Made by a program: the position numbers and the translations under genes. Shown piece after piece: positions 1 through 7,218 of a DNA stretch of 13,990 nt. The DNA comes from an uncultured Eubacteriales bacterium. GTDB lineage: Bacteria; Bacillota; Clostridia; Lachnospirales; CAG-274. Below the pieces are notes generated by a model that saw only the letters and a program-made list of their open reading frames with translations, was not told the DNA's origin and ran no database searches. Within the stretch, counting starts at the first letter, position 1, and each line of letters begins with the position of its first letter. The DNA is taken from contig CABVAP010000057.1 of the NCBI GenBank assembly GCA_902496345.1, positions 1-13,990 on the forward strand, given 5' to 3'.

Positions 1-515
1 AGCTCGTCAATTATAAGCAGGCGGTAATGACAAAAATGCTTTAATCTTGCGTCAAGTCTGTTTTCTAGTTTGGCTCGCTTTAGTTGTTGGAGCAGATCAT
101 TGCACTTTATAAAATATGTGCTTACTCGTTTTTTTGCGGCTGCAATACCGATGGAAGTTGCAAGATGTGTTTTTCCTACTCCACTCGGTCCAAGAAATAC
201 GATATTTTCATTCTTCTCTATGAAACCAAGACTTGCAAGTTCCCTCATTTCCTGCTCATTCACACTTGGTTGAAACCCAAAGTCGTAATCTTTAAGCTCT
301 TTTACAAATGGAAATGCAGCAGCCTTTATCATAGATCGTGAAGCATTCTGTTCTTTAAAATCCACCTCGTAATTACTAAGCTTTAATAGACCTTCCGTAA
401 AGGATAATCCATTTGTTGTTACAAAATCTCTTATCTCATCAAGATGAAGTTTCATCTGGGTTAATTTCAACAGTTCCAGATTTGCTGTTAGCTGATTGTA
501 TGTACTGTTACTCAT
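1..515 (-). CDS. istB: IS21-family helper ATPase IstB (C-terminus beyond the window)
   Basis: This is the ATP-binding regulator that works with the IstA transposase, assembling as an AAA+ oligomer on target DNA. The visible 171 residues begin MSNSTYNQLT and contain a Walker A motif GPSGVGKTH (residues 109-117) and a Walker B motif LLIID followed by E (about 166-171), where the window ends. IstB proteins are usually about 250 residues, so about the last third is missing. The ATG at 515-513 overlaps the istA stop by 8 bases (ATGAGTAA), and an AGGAAAGG sequence lies just upstream inside istA, so the two genes are likely translationally coupled. Confidence 0.9.
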   Translation of the reverse strand, partial: MSNSTYNQLTANLELLKLTQMKLHLDEIRDFVTTNGLSFTEGLLKLSNYEVDFKEQNASRSMIKAAAFPFVKELKDYDFGFQPSVNEQEMRELASLGFIEKNENIVFLGPSGVGKTHLATSIGIAAAKKRVSTYFIKCNDLLQQLKRAKLENRLDARLKHFCHYRLLIIDE

Positions 516-1800
516 GATCATAAACCTTTCCTATTATCTCAAGATTTTCTTTTGCTCTGTCCATTATGTGTTCATCTTTGAAAATATGGGATTTTCTGAC
601 GATAGCAGTATAATGTTCAGATATATAATTCAATTTTTTTGAACTTAATTGATGAATGGTTATAAATTCTGTGTTATAATACACATGTATATAACCATCA
701 TATACTTGTAAAGAAACAATCTTTCCTACGTACTCTGGTGGGACCGAGTACTGGCATCCTTTGTAATAAAACATGCTTGAATGATTGACTTTTACGGTAT
801 TTGTGATGATTTGATAAGGCTTTCTTATGGTATCAGCGGGCAGGCTGTTTAAGAAAGCCTTTTCTCTGTTAAAATACATCAGCGGAATTCTTCCTGTTCC
901 CTGGTTCATCTGTGCATTAACACGATTATTAATTCTTGTTACTAATTCAACCAGTTCCTGGTAATTTAACTTTCCATTATAAGCCCTTATTTCATCAAGT
1001 ATCTTCATGGGAGCCTCAACCTTGGCCTTTGTATGGGGATGCCCTACGATGCACGGCTGAACTTTAAAACCATAATCATCAGCGAACTGCTGAAACTTAT
1101 TATTTACTTTACCGGCAGAATATTCTGTTCTTGCCTTATCCATAACAGTTTTTATGTTATCTGTAACTATTTCATCTGGTACACCACCAAATGTTTCAAA
1201 TGCATTATCAAGAAACGAGAAAAGTATAACCTGTGTTTTGGAAAGCGAAACTCTGTATACCCTGAATCTTGAATATGACAGCAATAAAACAAAAATATTT
1301 ACATCTACAGTTTTTCCTGAAGAAAGAATGAATGGAATTGATTCTTTCCAATCTAACTGAGCCTGCTTACCCATAGGCGTTTCATATCTAATGGTTACCT
1401 TATTAGTGTTTGAAGATCTGCTTTTTCTGAAATATGAATCGAATTCAGGATATTTTCTAAGGTAATGGCAGAAATTGCAATAAACACCTGTAAAGCCATG
1501 GTTATCTACAAGATACTGCCATAAAACTTTTCTGTAGTAAAACACCTGCTGGTTTCTGTCTGATAATAATTCAGCTATAATATCATAAAATGGTGTAATG
1601 CAGTCATTATAGTTTCTTGTTTCTGGTTTTGTATATCCGTTTATGTATTTATCTACTGTACGTCTGTCAACCTCCAATTCTCTTGCTATTTGACTTTTAT
1701 TAATCTTCAATGTCCCATCCTCCAAAAATGGTTTTAATTTGTACAGGTCGTTGACACTTTCTATTTTTATGTTTGTTATGATCTGATTATTTAGTATCAT
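508..1800 (-). CDS. istA: IS21-family transposase IstA
   Basis: This DDE transposase catalyses cutting and strand transfer of the IS21 element. The start chosen is the ATG at 1800-1798, because AAGGAGGA lies 6 bases upstream of it at 1807-1814. An in-frame ATG at 1824 has no such site and would add 8 residues. The 430-residue protein has an N-terminal helix-turn-helix around residues 33-56 (IARELEVDRRTVDKYI). The retroviral-integrase-like core has catalytic candidates D150 (QAQLDW), D214 (IVTDN) and E262 (HTKAKVEAP), and a beta-rich C-terminal part follows. It ends TAA, overlapping istB. No damage is visible, so it is probably active. Confidence 0.93.
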   Translation of the reverse strand: MILNNQIITNIKIESVNDLYKLKPFLEDGTLKINKSQIARELEVDRRTVDKYINGYTKPETRNYNDCITPFYDIIAELLSDRNQQVFYYRKVLWQYLVDNHGFTGVYCNFCHYLRKYPEFDSYFRKSRSSNTNKVTIRYETPMGKQAQLDWKESIPFILSSGKTVDVNIFVLLLSYSRFRVYRVSLSKTQVILFSFLDNAFETFGGVPDEIVTDNIKTVMDKARTEYSAGKVNNKFQQFADDYGFKVQPCIVGHPHTKAKVEAPMKILDEIRAYNGKLNYQELVELVTRINNRVNAQMNQGTGRIPLMYFNREKAFLNSLPADTIRKPYQIITNTVKVNHSSMFYYKGCQYSVPPEYVGKIVSLQVYDGYIHVYYNTEFITIHQLSSKKLNYISEHYTAIVRKSHIFKDEHIMDRAKENLEIIGKVYDHE

Positions 1801-1836
1801 TATGAGTTCCTCCTTGTAACTCATATATCATAACAT

Positions 1837-1868
1837 TTGTACATTCTTATTTAATATTTATTGTACAT
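1837..1868. repeat. Paired TTGTACAT repeats at the istA-side end of the IS21 element
   Basis: TTGTACAT occurs at 1837-1844 and again at 1861-1868, both on the + strand and 24 bp apart, between the istA start and the junction with ISL3 sequence. IS21-family elements carry several short repeats at each end as transposase binding sites, and these copies fit that role. The assignment comes from position and spacing only. Confidence 0.45.
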
Positions 1869-2441
1869 ATTTAAGTATAACTTTATATGCGTTTGAGCAT
1901 CGCAGTAAATGAAACTCATTGAACCGTCAGCATCTTTAGTAGACTTAAATTCGTCAAAACAAAGGACTTCCGGCAAATAATTATAATTAATCTTATAACT
2001 GTCAAAAAAAGAGTTTATAACCCTGTTTACTGTGTTATGACTTATATTTAGCTGTATAGCAATATCCTTTTCGGAGATTTTATTTGAGGCATACAATGCT
2101 GCTGCTTGCTTTACATTATTTGATATGTAGCAATTCTTTTTTACTATATCTGTTTTTGCAGTAAAAGTTTTGCAACAGCATTTGCATTTATAACGTTGTT
2201 TTTTAAGCTTTAATAAGGTATTATACCCTGAAATAGGCATAATTTTTATAGTGCTTTGTTTGTAACTATGAATATTTATTGAGTCTCCTCCACAATGAGG
2301 ACAAGTATCAGGTTTATTGACTAATTTTCCATAAATAACAGTAGCTTCGTTATCGTTAATATTTTCTTTAACAACTTTATCAAAAATTAAATTTGGGTCT
2401 TTTAAATTAAGAAGATTTGATATATAATTATTAGTGGACAT
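1851..2441 (-). pseudogene. ISL3-family transposase, 5' part, interrupted by the IS21 element
   Basis: Residues 1-185 are genuine ISL3-type transposase. A zinc-binding region (CPHC at 47-50, and a cysteine cluster at 86-90) is followed by a helix-turn-helix (about 124-145) and the start of the catalytic domain (DEF at 163-165, CDAQTH at 180-185). The last 11 residues (IKLYLNMYNKY) come from the inserted IS21 element. The second copy in the window continues after CDAQTH with NIIDIVENRQ, which shows what was lost. ISL3 transposases are usually around 400 residues or more, so over half is missing. The start has GAGAGGAG upstream. Residue 90 is Cys where the second copy has Gly. Confidence 0.9.
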
Positions 2442-2751
2442 AAGCTTTGCTCCTCTCGTATAGGTTGTGGTGACTTAATTTTACAAGGAAGTTGAGCTTA
2501 TATCTATCTTTTTTTTATAAAAAATTGGTGCAATCAAATGATGACCACACCAAATATTATAGAACCATTAAAATTTATTATATTTTTACGAGGCAGACTG
2601 TCCGAAAATTAAAGTCGGACTGTCAAATTACACAAAAAATAAGCAAAAAAATGGCAGAGAAACCTTTAAAAAAGCGTAAAATCATCAAAAAAATTGTGAA
2701 GAATACACAAGAGCAAATGAGTTTTAGGACAGTCTGGAGGGGGGATAAGAA
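2442..2751. other. Intergenic stretch: ISL3 end and leader of the MBL gene
   Basis: No convincing gene lies here. The left part should contain the upstream end of the ISL3 copy, but I cannot place its terminal repeat because the second copy is truncated before this point. The right part contains a hairpin at 2596-2624 and a segment near the ribosome binding site that can pair with it. A + strand reading frame from 2492 to 2791 is open but lysine-rich and low in complexity, has no ribosome binding site, and overlaps the next gene. I treat it as chance. Confidence 0.5.
2594..2743 (+). promoter_or_regulatory. Possible switchable leader of the RNase J-like gene
   Basis: GACTGTCCGA (2596-2605) can pair with TCGGACTGTC (2615-2624) as a 10-bp stem with one T-T mismatch and a 9-base loop. 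The overlapping CAGACTGTCC (2594-2603) is also a perfect 10-base complement of GGACAGTCTG (2727-2736), which abuts the ribosome binding site GGAGGGGG of the next gene (about 2736-2743, ATG at 2752). The two pairings exclude each other. Such a layout could control translation of the nuclease gene, but this is inference. No promoter was found with confidence. Confidence 0.35.
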
Positions 2752-4053
2752 ATGGTTTCGATTACAATTTATAGGGGAACTCATCAAATAGGTGGTGGTG
2801 TCACAGAAATAGAAACAGATACAAATAGAATAATTATTGATTTTGGTTCAAATTTACCTGATATGAAAAATGAAAATTCATTTTCTGATGATGAAATTAT
2901 TGAAAAAGTTTTTGGAAATGACAGAAAAAAATGTGATGCAGTGCTGTTTTCTCATTATCATAATGACCATTTTGGTATGTATAAAAAAGTTCCTAATGAC
3001 GTTAAAATGTTTATTGGCAAGACAGCTAAAAAAATATCATTAATATTAACAGAACGGACAGATTTTGTTACTGAAGAAAAAGGATATGAAAAAATAAAAA
3101 ATATGTATACATATATTCCAAGAGAAATTTTGGAATTTGGTGATATACAGGTTATTCCTCTTGTTGTTGACCATTCAGCATTGGATTCATATATGTTTTT
3201 AATTAATGCACAGGGCAAACAAATTCTTTTTTCGGGCGATTTTAGAAATCATGGCATAGTTAGTGAAAATAACCGTTTTTACAAAATGATTAATAGTTAT
3301 TTGGATAAAAATATTGATATTCTTATAACTGAAGGAACTATGCTATCAAGAAAAAAAGAAATAGAGAATAATGATATTGTTAAAAGCGAACAGGAACTTC
3401 AAAATAGAGCAAAAGAGATTTTTAAACGAAATAAATATAATTTTGTTTTAGTATCATCAACAAATATTGATAGCATTATGAGTTTTTATAATGCTATTCC
3501 TAATGATAAAGCATTTGTTTGCGATGAATATCAATATTTGGTTATTAATACTGCTATTAAAGATAAAGGAAAGTATTATTCTAAATATAGAAAGCGTTGC
3601 ATTAATGGAAATGAGCTGCCTACATATATATTGGGCAATATGTTTGATTTAGGAAGAGCTGACAGGTGTTATCCTACAGATTTAGAAAAATTAAAGGAAA
3701 AAGGATTTGTCGCTTTTGTAAGATATACATCGGAAAAATTTAAAGATTTTATTAATGAATTTGAAAAGGAAAATTCTTTAATAATATATTCTCTTTGGAA
3801 AGGATATTTAAGTGGTGCAAATAAAAAGCTTAAATTAATTGATTTTATTGGAGATTATAAAAAAATTAATTTACATACAAGTGGTCACGCTTATCCAGAA
3901 ACAATAAAAAATTTGATTGAACATATACAACCAAAAGTTATTATTCCTATGCATACGGAAATGGCAGATGAATTTTATAATTTCGATGAATTTAAAAAAT
4001 TTAAAGATAAAATTAATGTATTAGGAGATGGAGAAAAATATATCTTAAATTAG
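2752..4053 (+). CDS. RNase J-like MBL-fold metallo-hydrolase
   Basis: The 433-residue protein has the metallo-beta-lactamase fold in the form used by RNase J and related nucleases. Metal-binding candidates are the HxHxDH motif HYHNDH (68-73), H141 (VVDHS), D163 (FSGDFRNHG) and a C-terminal H401 (PMHTE). H379 lies in TSGHAYPE, a segment typical of the beta-CASP/RNase J group that contacts the nucleic acid. The likely role is a cytoplasmic, zinc-dependent RNA or DNA nuclease. It lacks room for the full RNase J C-terminal domain (RNase J is about 550 residues), so it is not the housekeeping enzyme. The start has GGAGGGGG 8 bases upstream. The next gene follows after 10 bases, so the two form an operon. 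The substrate is unknown. Confidence 0.82.
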   Translation: MVSITIYRGTHQIGGGVTEIETDTNRIIIDFGSNLPDMKNENSFSDDEIIEKVFGNDRKKCDAVLFSHYHNDHFGMYKKVPNDVKMFIGKTAKKISLILTERTDFVTEEKGYEKIKNMYTYIPREILEFGDIQVIPLVVDHSALDSYMFLINAQGKQILFSGDFRNHGIVSENNRFYKMINSYLDKNIDILITEGTMLSRKKEIENNDIVKSEQELQNRAKEIFKRNKYNFVLVSSTNIDSIMSFYNAIPNDKAFVCDEYQYLVINTAIKDKGKYYSKYRKRCINGNELPTYILGNMFDLGRADRCYPTDLEKLKEKGFVAFVRYTSEKFKDFINEFEKENSLIIYSLWKGYLSGANKKLKLIDFIGDYKKINLHTSGHAYPETIKNLIEHIQPKVIIPMHTEMADEFYNFDEFKKFKDKINVLGDGEKYILN

Positions 4054-4063
4054 GGGTGTTATT

Positions 4064-4771
4064 ATGAAAAAAAATGATATTAAGTTATTTAATTCACTTG
4101 CAATGGATTGTACCATTGAAATAAAAGAGCCTAATAAAACAAAGTATGAGTTGCTTTTTATTTTAGAAATAACTATAAATAAATGGTATTTGAGTGAAGA
4201 CGGGGTATTGTATGAAAATGATTTGCTCTTTGGAAATTCTATTATAAAATATGAGGAAATAGCAGAAAGAATAATTGATTTACCTAAATATACACTTAGA
4301 GGAATTTTTAAAACTATAATAGAGTATAAAAAAATTAAGGCTCTTTATGGAAACTCTGATAGTGGTGATATGAAATATAAAAAAATAAAAAGGCTCTTAA
4401 CAATTTTAAGAAAGTTTGAAAATTTTGATGATTTTGATTTTGTTTGCGAAAATGATTGTTTTACAGGACATGTTGGACTATATAAATATTGGGGGGATAT
4501 ATTGGATATGTGTTATATGTATGATATAGATGAAAAAGAATTTTATTATAAGAATTTAAAAGAGTTAAAAAAGAAATACAATTTGTTAGGATTGGCAGAG
4601 TGGTATAAAGAAAGTTTTCCTGAATGCTCAAGGCAAACTATGATGAAAGATTTTAAAATATTAAATGATATAGGCTGCATCTTTAAATATGATGAAAAGA
4701 AAAAAATGTATAAGTCATATAGTTTATGGTACCAAACTACTCAAGATTGGGATTTTAGATGGATTATATAA
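4064..4771 (+). CDS. Uncharacterised protein with possible C-terminal winged helix
   Basis: I do not recognise the family of this 235-residue protein. The N-terminal 170 residues are rich in aromatic and acidic residues and show no signal peptide or membrane segment. Around residues 175-220 the pattern SRQTMMKDFKILNDIGCIFK, followed by a basic turn and MYKSY, resembles the recognition helix and wing of DeoR- or WYL-type winged-helix DNA-binding domains. That placement at the C-terminus is unusual. The gene starts 10 bases after the MBL nuclease with AGGGGTG upstream and is followed by a strong terminator, so the two form a closed two-gene operon. It could regulate or partner the nuclease. Both roles are inference. 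Confidence 0.6.
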   Translation: MKKNDIKLFNSLAMDCTIEIKEPNKTKYELLFILEITINKWYLSEDGVLYENDLLFGNSIIKYEEIAERIIDLPKYTLRGIFKTIIEYKKIKALYGNSDSGDMKYKKIKRLLTILRKFENFDDFDFVCENDCFTGHVGLYKYWGDILDMCYMYDIDEKEFYYKNLKELKKKYNLLGLAEWYKESFPECSRQTMMKDFKILNDIGCIFKYDEKKKMYKSYSLWYQTTQDWDFRWII

Positions 4772-4796
4772 GAAAATTAAAGTATGTTTTGAATTA

Positions 4797-4839
4797 TAAA
4801 ATTACCGTTGTTTAAATTTTTAAATACGGTAATTTTTTT
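4797..4839 (+). terminator. Rho-independent terminator of the MBL/winged-helix operon
   Basis: AAAATTACCGT (4798-4808) pairs with ACGGTAATTTT (4826-4836), with a loop of about 17 bases. The right arm runs into TTTTTTT at 4833-4839. The hairpin lies 26 bases after the stop of the upstream gene. The opposite strand also carries a T-run after the stem, so it could work in both directions. Confidence 0.8.
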
Positions 4840-5137
4840 GTACATTTTTTGCGTATTCAATTTTGTAAAATTGAAGATTGTTATATTTTTCAATATATGG
4901 TGGTGATATAATTTTCAATAGGGAAATTAACATTATTGAAAAGTTTAAATATGGACGTAAACGTTGTAAAGTCCTATGATTAGAAAGGGTGTATCTGATT
5001 TTATAAAATTTCAAAATGGTATATGCTATAATATTTATACAATAAAATTTAATTTTGTACCTTGACAATTAAATATAGAAATCAATGTATAAATTAATAC
5101 AGAAATTTTGTGTAGCTATTTTGAAAGGGGTTTTAAT
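4840..5137. other. Intergenic promoter region upstream of the LRR genes
   Basis: This stretch holds no gene I can support. A minus-strand frame (4820-5068) is open but has no ribosome binding site and reads across the terminator. The right part contains promoter-like sequence for the LRR genes. Nothing recognisable lies in 4860-5000. Confidence 0.5.
5024..5032 (+). promoter_or_regulatory. Extended -10 promoter for the LRR gene cluster
   Basis: TGCTATAAT at 5024-5032 matches the extended -10 consensus TGnTATAAT exactly. The -35 position (about 5004-5009, TAAAAT) is poor, which extended -10 promoters tolerate. Transcription would start near 5039 and give a leader of about 100 bases before the ATG at 5138. 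A second, weaker candidate is TTGACA at 5062-5067 with TGTATA at 5086-5091 (18-base spacer). Confidence 0.5.
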
Positions 5138-6190
5138 ATGCTCAATAATACTAATAATGCTAATATTGTAGAATTTAGTGTTGAAACAGGAGTATTGCTT
5201 TTTGACACAAAGAGGAATACGATTATTGGATTTGAAAGAAGATATGAATATCTTGATTCAGATTTAGATTATGATTTAGACTATGTTTGTGAAGATGTTA
5301 AAAGTTATAAAATAGTTATTCCTGAAACAATCAATGGGTGCGAGGTTAAGAAAATCGGAAACAAATCTTTGTGTGAATTATGGCAAATAGAAGAAATTAT
5401 ACTTCCTGATACTATCAAGGAGATAGAAGAAAGAGCTTTTTGTTATTCTGATATTAAAAAAATAACTATTCCTAAAAATGTAAACAAAATTGGAACACAA
5501 ATTTTTGGTGGCTGCAGATATTTAGAAAATATTTATGTAGATGAAGAAAATAAATATTTTTCAAGTTATGACGGAATTTTATACAATAAAGATATGACAG
5601 AATTAATTTGTTGCGCCCAACACAATAAATGTGGAGAAACAGTTATAATTCCCGATGGTGTAAAGAAAATATGCCAAGATGCTTTTATGTTTACGTCTAT
5701 TGATGAGCTTATACTTCCAAACTCAGTTGAAGTCCTTGAAAAATGGGCATTTTATAAAAATTATTTGTTTAAAATAAAATTATCTTCAAATATAACCAAA
5801 ATTGAAGAAGCTTGTTTTTTGGAAAGTCAATGGTTATATAGTATTGAAATTCCTGAAGGGGTTGTTAGCATTGGGGATAGGGCATTTGGAGATTGTTTTA
5901 AGCTGAAACATATTCTGATTCCTAAAAGTGTTACAAAAATTTCAGAAGATGCATTTGAAATAGCTACACAATGGACAACTTTCATTGATAATGGTGATGA
6001 TGAAGATGTTTTATGTTGGGGTAAGGTAAGACATATTACAGCCGAGGAGGCTGAAGAAGAAAAAGAAGAAGTTTGTGTTTATATCGAAAAAGATTCTTAT
6101 GCATATAAATTTGCACAAAATAAGAAATGTTATTCAAGTGACAATTATTGGAATATAAAGGATATAAGTTCTTTTCCTTATAAATTTTAA
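5138..6190 (+). CDS. BspA-type (LRR_5) leucine-rich-repeat protein, no signal peptide
   Basis: The 350-residue protein contains BspA-like leucine-rich repeats of the form IPxxVxxIxxxAF. Clear units are IILPDTIKEIEERAF (87-101), ITIPKNVNKIGTQIF (109-123), VIIPDGVKKICQDAF (169-183), LILPNSVEVLEKWAF (191-205), IEIPEGVVSIGDRAF (236-250) and ILIPKSVTKISEDAF (259-273). An acidic stretch EEAEEEKEE (303-311) and the segment VYIEKDSYAYKFAQNK follow. The start is the ATG at 5138 with AAAGGGG 7 bases upstream. A TTG at 5108 in frame lacks a site. Known BspA proteins are secreted or surface-bound, but this one has no signal peptide or anchor, so it is probably cytoplasmic and binds a protein partner. The partner is unknown. 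Confidence 0.8.
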   Translation: MLNNTNNANIVEFSVETGVLLFDTKRNTIIGFERRYEYLDSDLDYDLDYVCEDVKSYKIVIPETINGCEVKKIGNKSLCELWQIEEIILPDTIKEIEERAFCYSDIKKITIPKNVNKIGTQIFGGCRYLENIYVDEENKYFSSYDGILYNKDMTELICCAQHNKCGETVIIPDGVKKICQDAFMFTSIDELILPNSVEVLEKWAFYKNYLFKIKLSSNITKIEEACFLESQWLYSIEIPEGVVSIGDRAFGDCFKLKHILIPKSVTKISEDAFEIATQWTTFIDNGDDEDVLCWGKVRHITAEEAEEEKEEVCVYIEKDSYAYKFAQNKKCYSSDNYWNIKDISSFPYKF

Positions 6191-6204
6191 GGCAATACCG
6201 TATA
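6185..6204 (+). repeat. Half-copy of the 9091-9128 hairpin repeat
   Basis: TTTTAAGGCAATAC at 6185-6198 is identical to 9087-9100, and the next bases (CGTATA against TGCATA) differ at two positions. The right arm that makes the 9091-9128 copy a hairpin is absent here. The repeat overlaps the stop codon of the first LRR gene. It may be the decayed end of a repeat element. Confidence 0.5.
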
Positions 6205-6276
6205 ATTTGATAAAACAGGTTTGATTTGATATTTAGTACAAGTTGTTTTTATAATATATTATGGAGGCTGATAACT

Positions 6277-7218
6277 ATGGTTAAACACAACAAAAAAGGA
6301 AGAGCTTATTATAATCCGATAAATGGGAAAAAAGTATATGCTGATTATATATCAGAAATTTTTAAAAAAGTTATTCAGATAATACGAAATGCAGATATTT
6401 ATAAAAATAATGAAACTGAGATAACTTTTTATAGTCCTATAAGTGGTAAAAAAGAAAAATGTTTAAAAGAAAATATTTTTAAAAGAATAGATTCAATTAT
6501 TTTTCCGACTTTGGCTTCTTTAGAGATAGATTTTGAATATATGCAGCTTAGAGTTGATGTAGGTGCTATTTTAAACGATTACATAAAATATAAAGTTGAG
6601 GGAGGTTTTTTATATTTTAATGAAATTACAAGAAGTATAGATTGGTGCGATAATTCTGTTACAAAAGCAATTATTCCTGAAAAAATTAATGGAGTTGAGG
6701 TAACTTCTATTGGAGGAATAAAGTTAAATAAAACTGTAGACACTTTGTATGATATTAGTTGGGCTTTTTGGGGAAATGAAGATTTGGAGGAGGTTTTTAT
6801 ACCAAAGTCAGTTAAAAAAATAGGCTGGGGTGCTTTTAAAGATTGCAAAAGCTTGAATAAGTTAAATATGGAGTATGGTGTTGAAATTATAGAAAAAAGT
6901 GCTTTTGAAGATGCTTTTACTGATGATGCAATTATTAATTTACCTAACAGTATTAAAGTAATAGATGATCATGCATTTTATTTCTGTAATTGCAAAGCTT
7001 TTGAAAATTTTAGATTGCCAAAAAGTATTGAATATATAGGAGAATGTGCTTTTTATAAAATATCTAAAATGAATGTATATTTTCCTGAAAATATAAAAAA
7101 TATTAAATTTATAGCTAAATCAGCTTTTGATTTAAAAAATACAAATTTTTTTGTTTATGATGAAGCTTTGAAGAATTATGTAAAATATGAAATTAAGGAA
7201 GTGTATTCAAATGGTTAA
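6277..7218 (+). CDS. LRR_5 protein with a distinct N-terminal module
   Basis: The start is the ATG at 6277 with GGAGG 9 bases upstream. An in-frame TTG at 6226 is unsupported. The 313-residue protein begins with a non-repeat module of about 125 residues. It contains two versions of one motif, YYNPINGKK (11-19) and FYSPISGKK (51-59), and then YIKYKVEGGFLYFN (102-115) and IDWCD (121-125). Leucine-rich repeats follow, for example VFIPKSVKKIGWGAF (173-187), INLPNSIKVIDDHAF (220-234) and FRLPKSIEYIGECAF (245-259). No signal peptide is present. It is paralogous to both neighbours, and its stop overlaps the next start by 8 bases. The function is unknown. A recognition or scaffold role is inferred only from the repeats. 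Confidence 0.75.
   Translation: MVKHNKKGRAYYNPINGKKVYADYISEIFKKVIQIIRNADIYKNNETEITFYSPISGKKEKCLKENIFKRIDSIIFPTLASLEIDFEYMQLRVDVGAILNDYIKYKVEGGFLYFNEITRSIDWCDNSVTKAIIPEKINGVEVTSIGGIKLNKTVDTLYDISWAFWGNEDLEEVFIPKSVKKIGWGAFKDCKSLNKLNMEYGVEIIEKSAFEDAFTDDAIINLPNSIKVIDDHAFYFCNCKAFENFRLPKSIEYIGECAFYKISKMNVYFPENIKNIKFIAKSAFDLKNTNFFVYDEALKNYVKYEIKEVYSNG
6583..6621 (+). repeat. 39-bp exact repeat, first copy (LRR paralogues)
   Basis: The 39 bases at 6583-6621 are identical to 7397-7435. They encode the conserved IKYKVEGGFLYFN segment in two adjacent LRR genes. The exact match, including third codon positions, points to a recent tandem duplication or gene conversion. Confidence 0.85.

Larger units (their letters stand above)
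1..1887 (-). mobile_element. IS21-family insertion sequence, cut by the window start
   Basis: The element carries the two-gene istA-istB arrangement of IS21 elements, transcribed leftwards. Its istA-side end is placed by comparing two ISL3 transposase copies in the window. Sequence from 1888 rightwards matches the other copy at 10509-10567, and sequence to the left of 1888 does not. The exact terminus and target duplication cannot be fixed because the other end is outside the window. The octamer TTGTACAT occurs at 1837-1844 and 1861-1868, 24 bp apart, which fits the multiple terminal repeats typical of IS21 ends. Both genes look intact, so the insertion is probably recent. Confidence 0.85.

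Noticed and set aside
70..341. Two overlapping + strand reading frames at the window start
   Set aside because: They lie antisense to istB, which has clear Walker motifs, and have no ribosome binding site.
1033..1360. + strand reading frames inside istA
   Set aside because: Antisense shadows of a well-supported transposase.
2492..2791. 99-residue lysine-rich + strand frame
   Set aside because: No ribosome binding site, low complexity from A-rich DNA, and it runs into the MBL gene in another frame.
2958..3218. Minus-strand frame within the MBL gene
   Set aside because: Antisense to the metal-binding region of a clear nuclease gene.
2752..4053. Housekeeping RNase J
   Set aside because: Too short, in a mobile context, and paired with an unrelated gene, so it is called RNase J-like only.
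4820..5068. 82-residue minus-strand frame
   Set aside because: No start signal, and it overlaps the terminator and a promoter on the other strand.
6579..6848. Minus-strand frame within the second LRR gene
   Set aside because: Antisense shadow; the + strand encodes recognisable LRR units.
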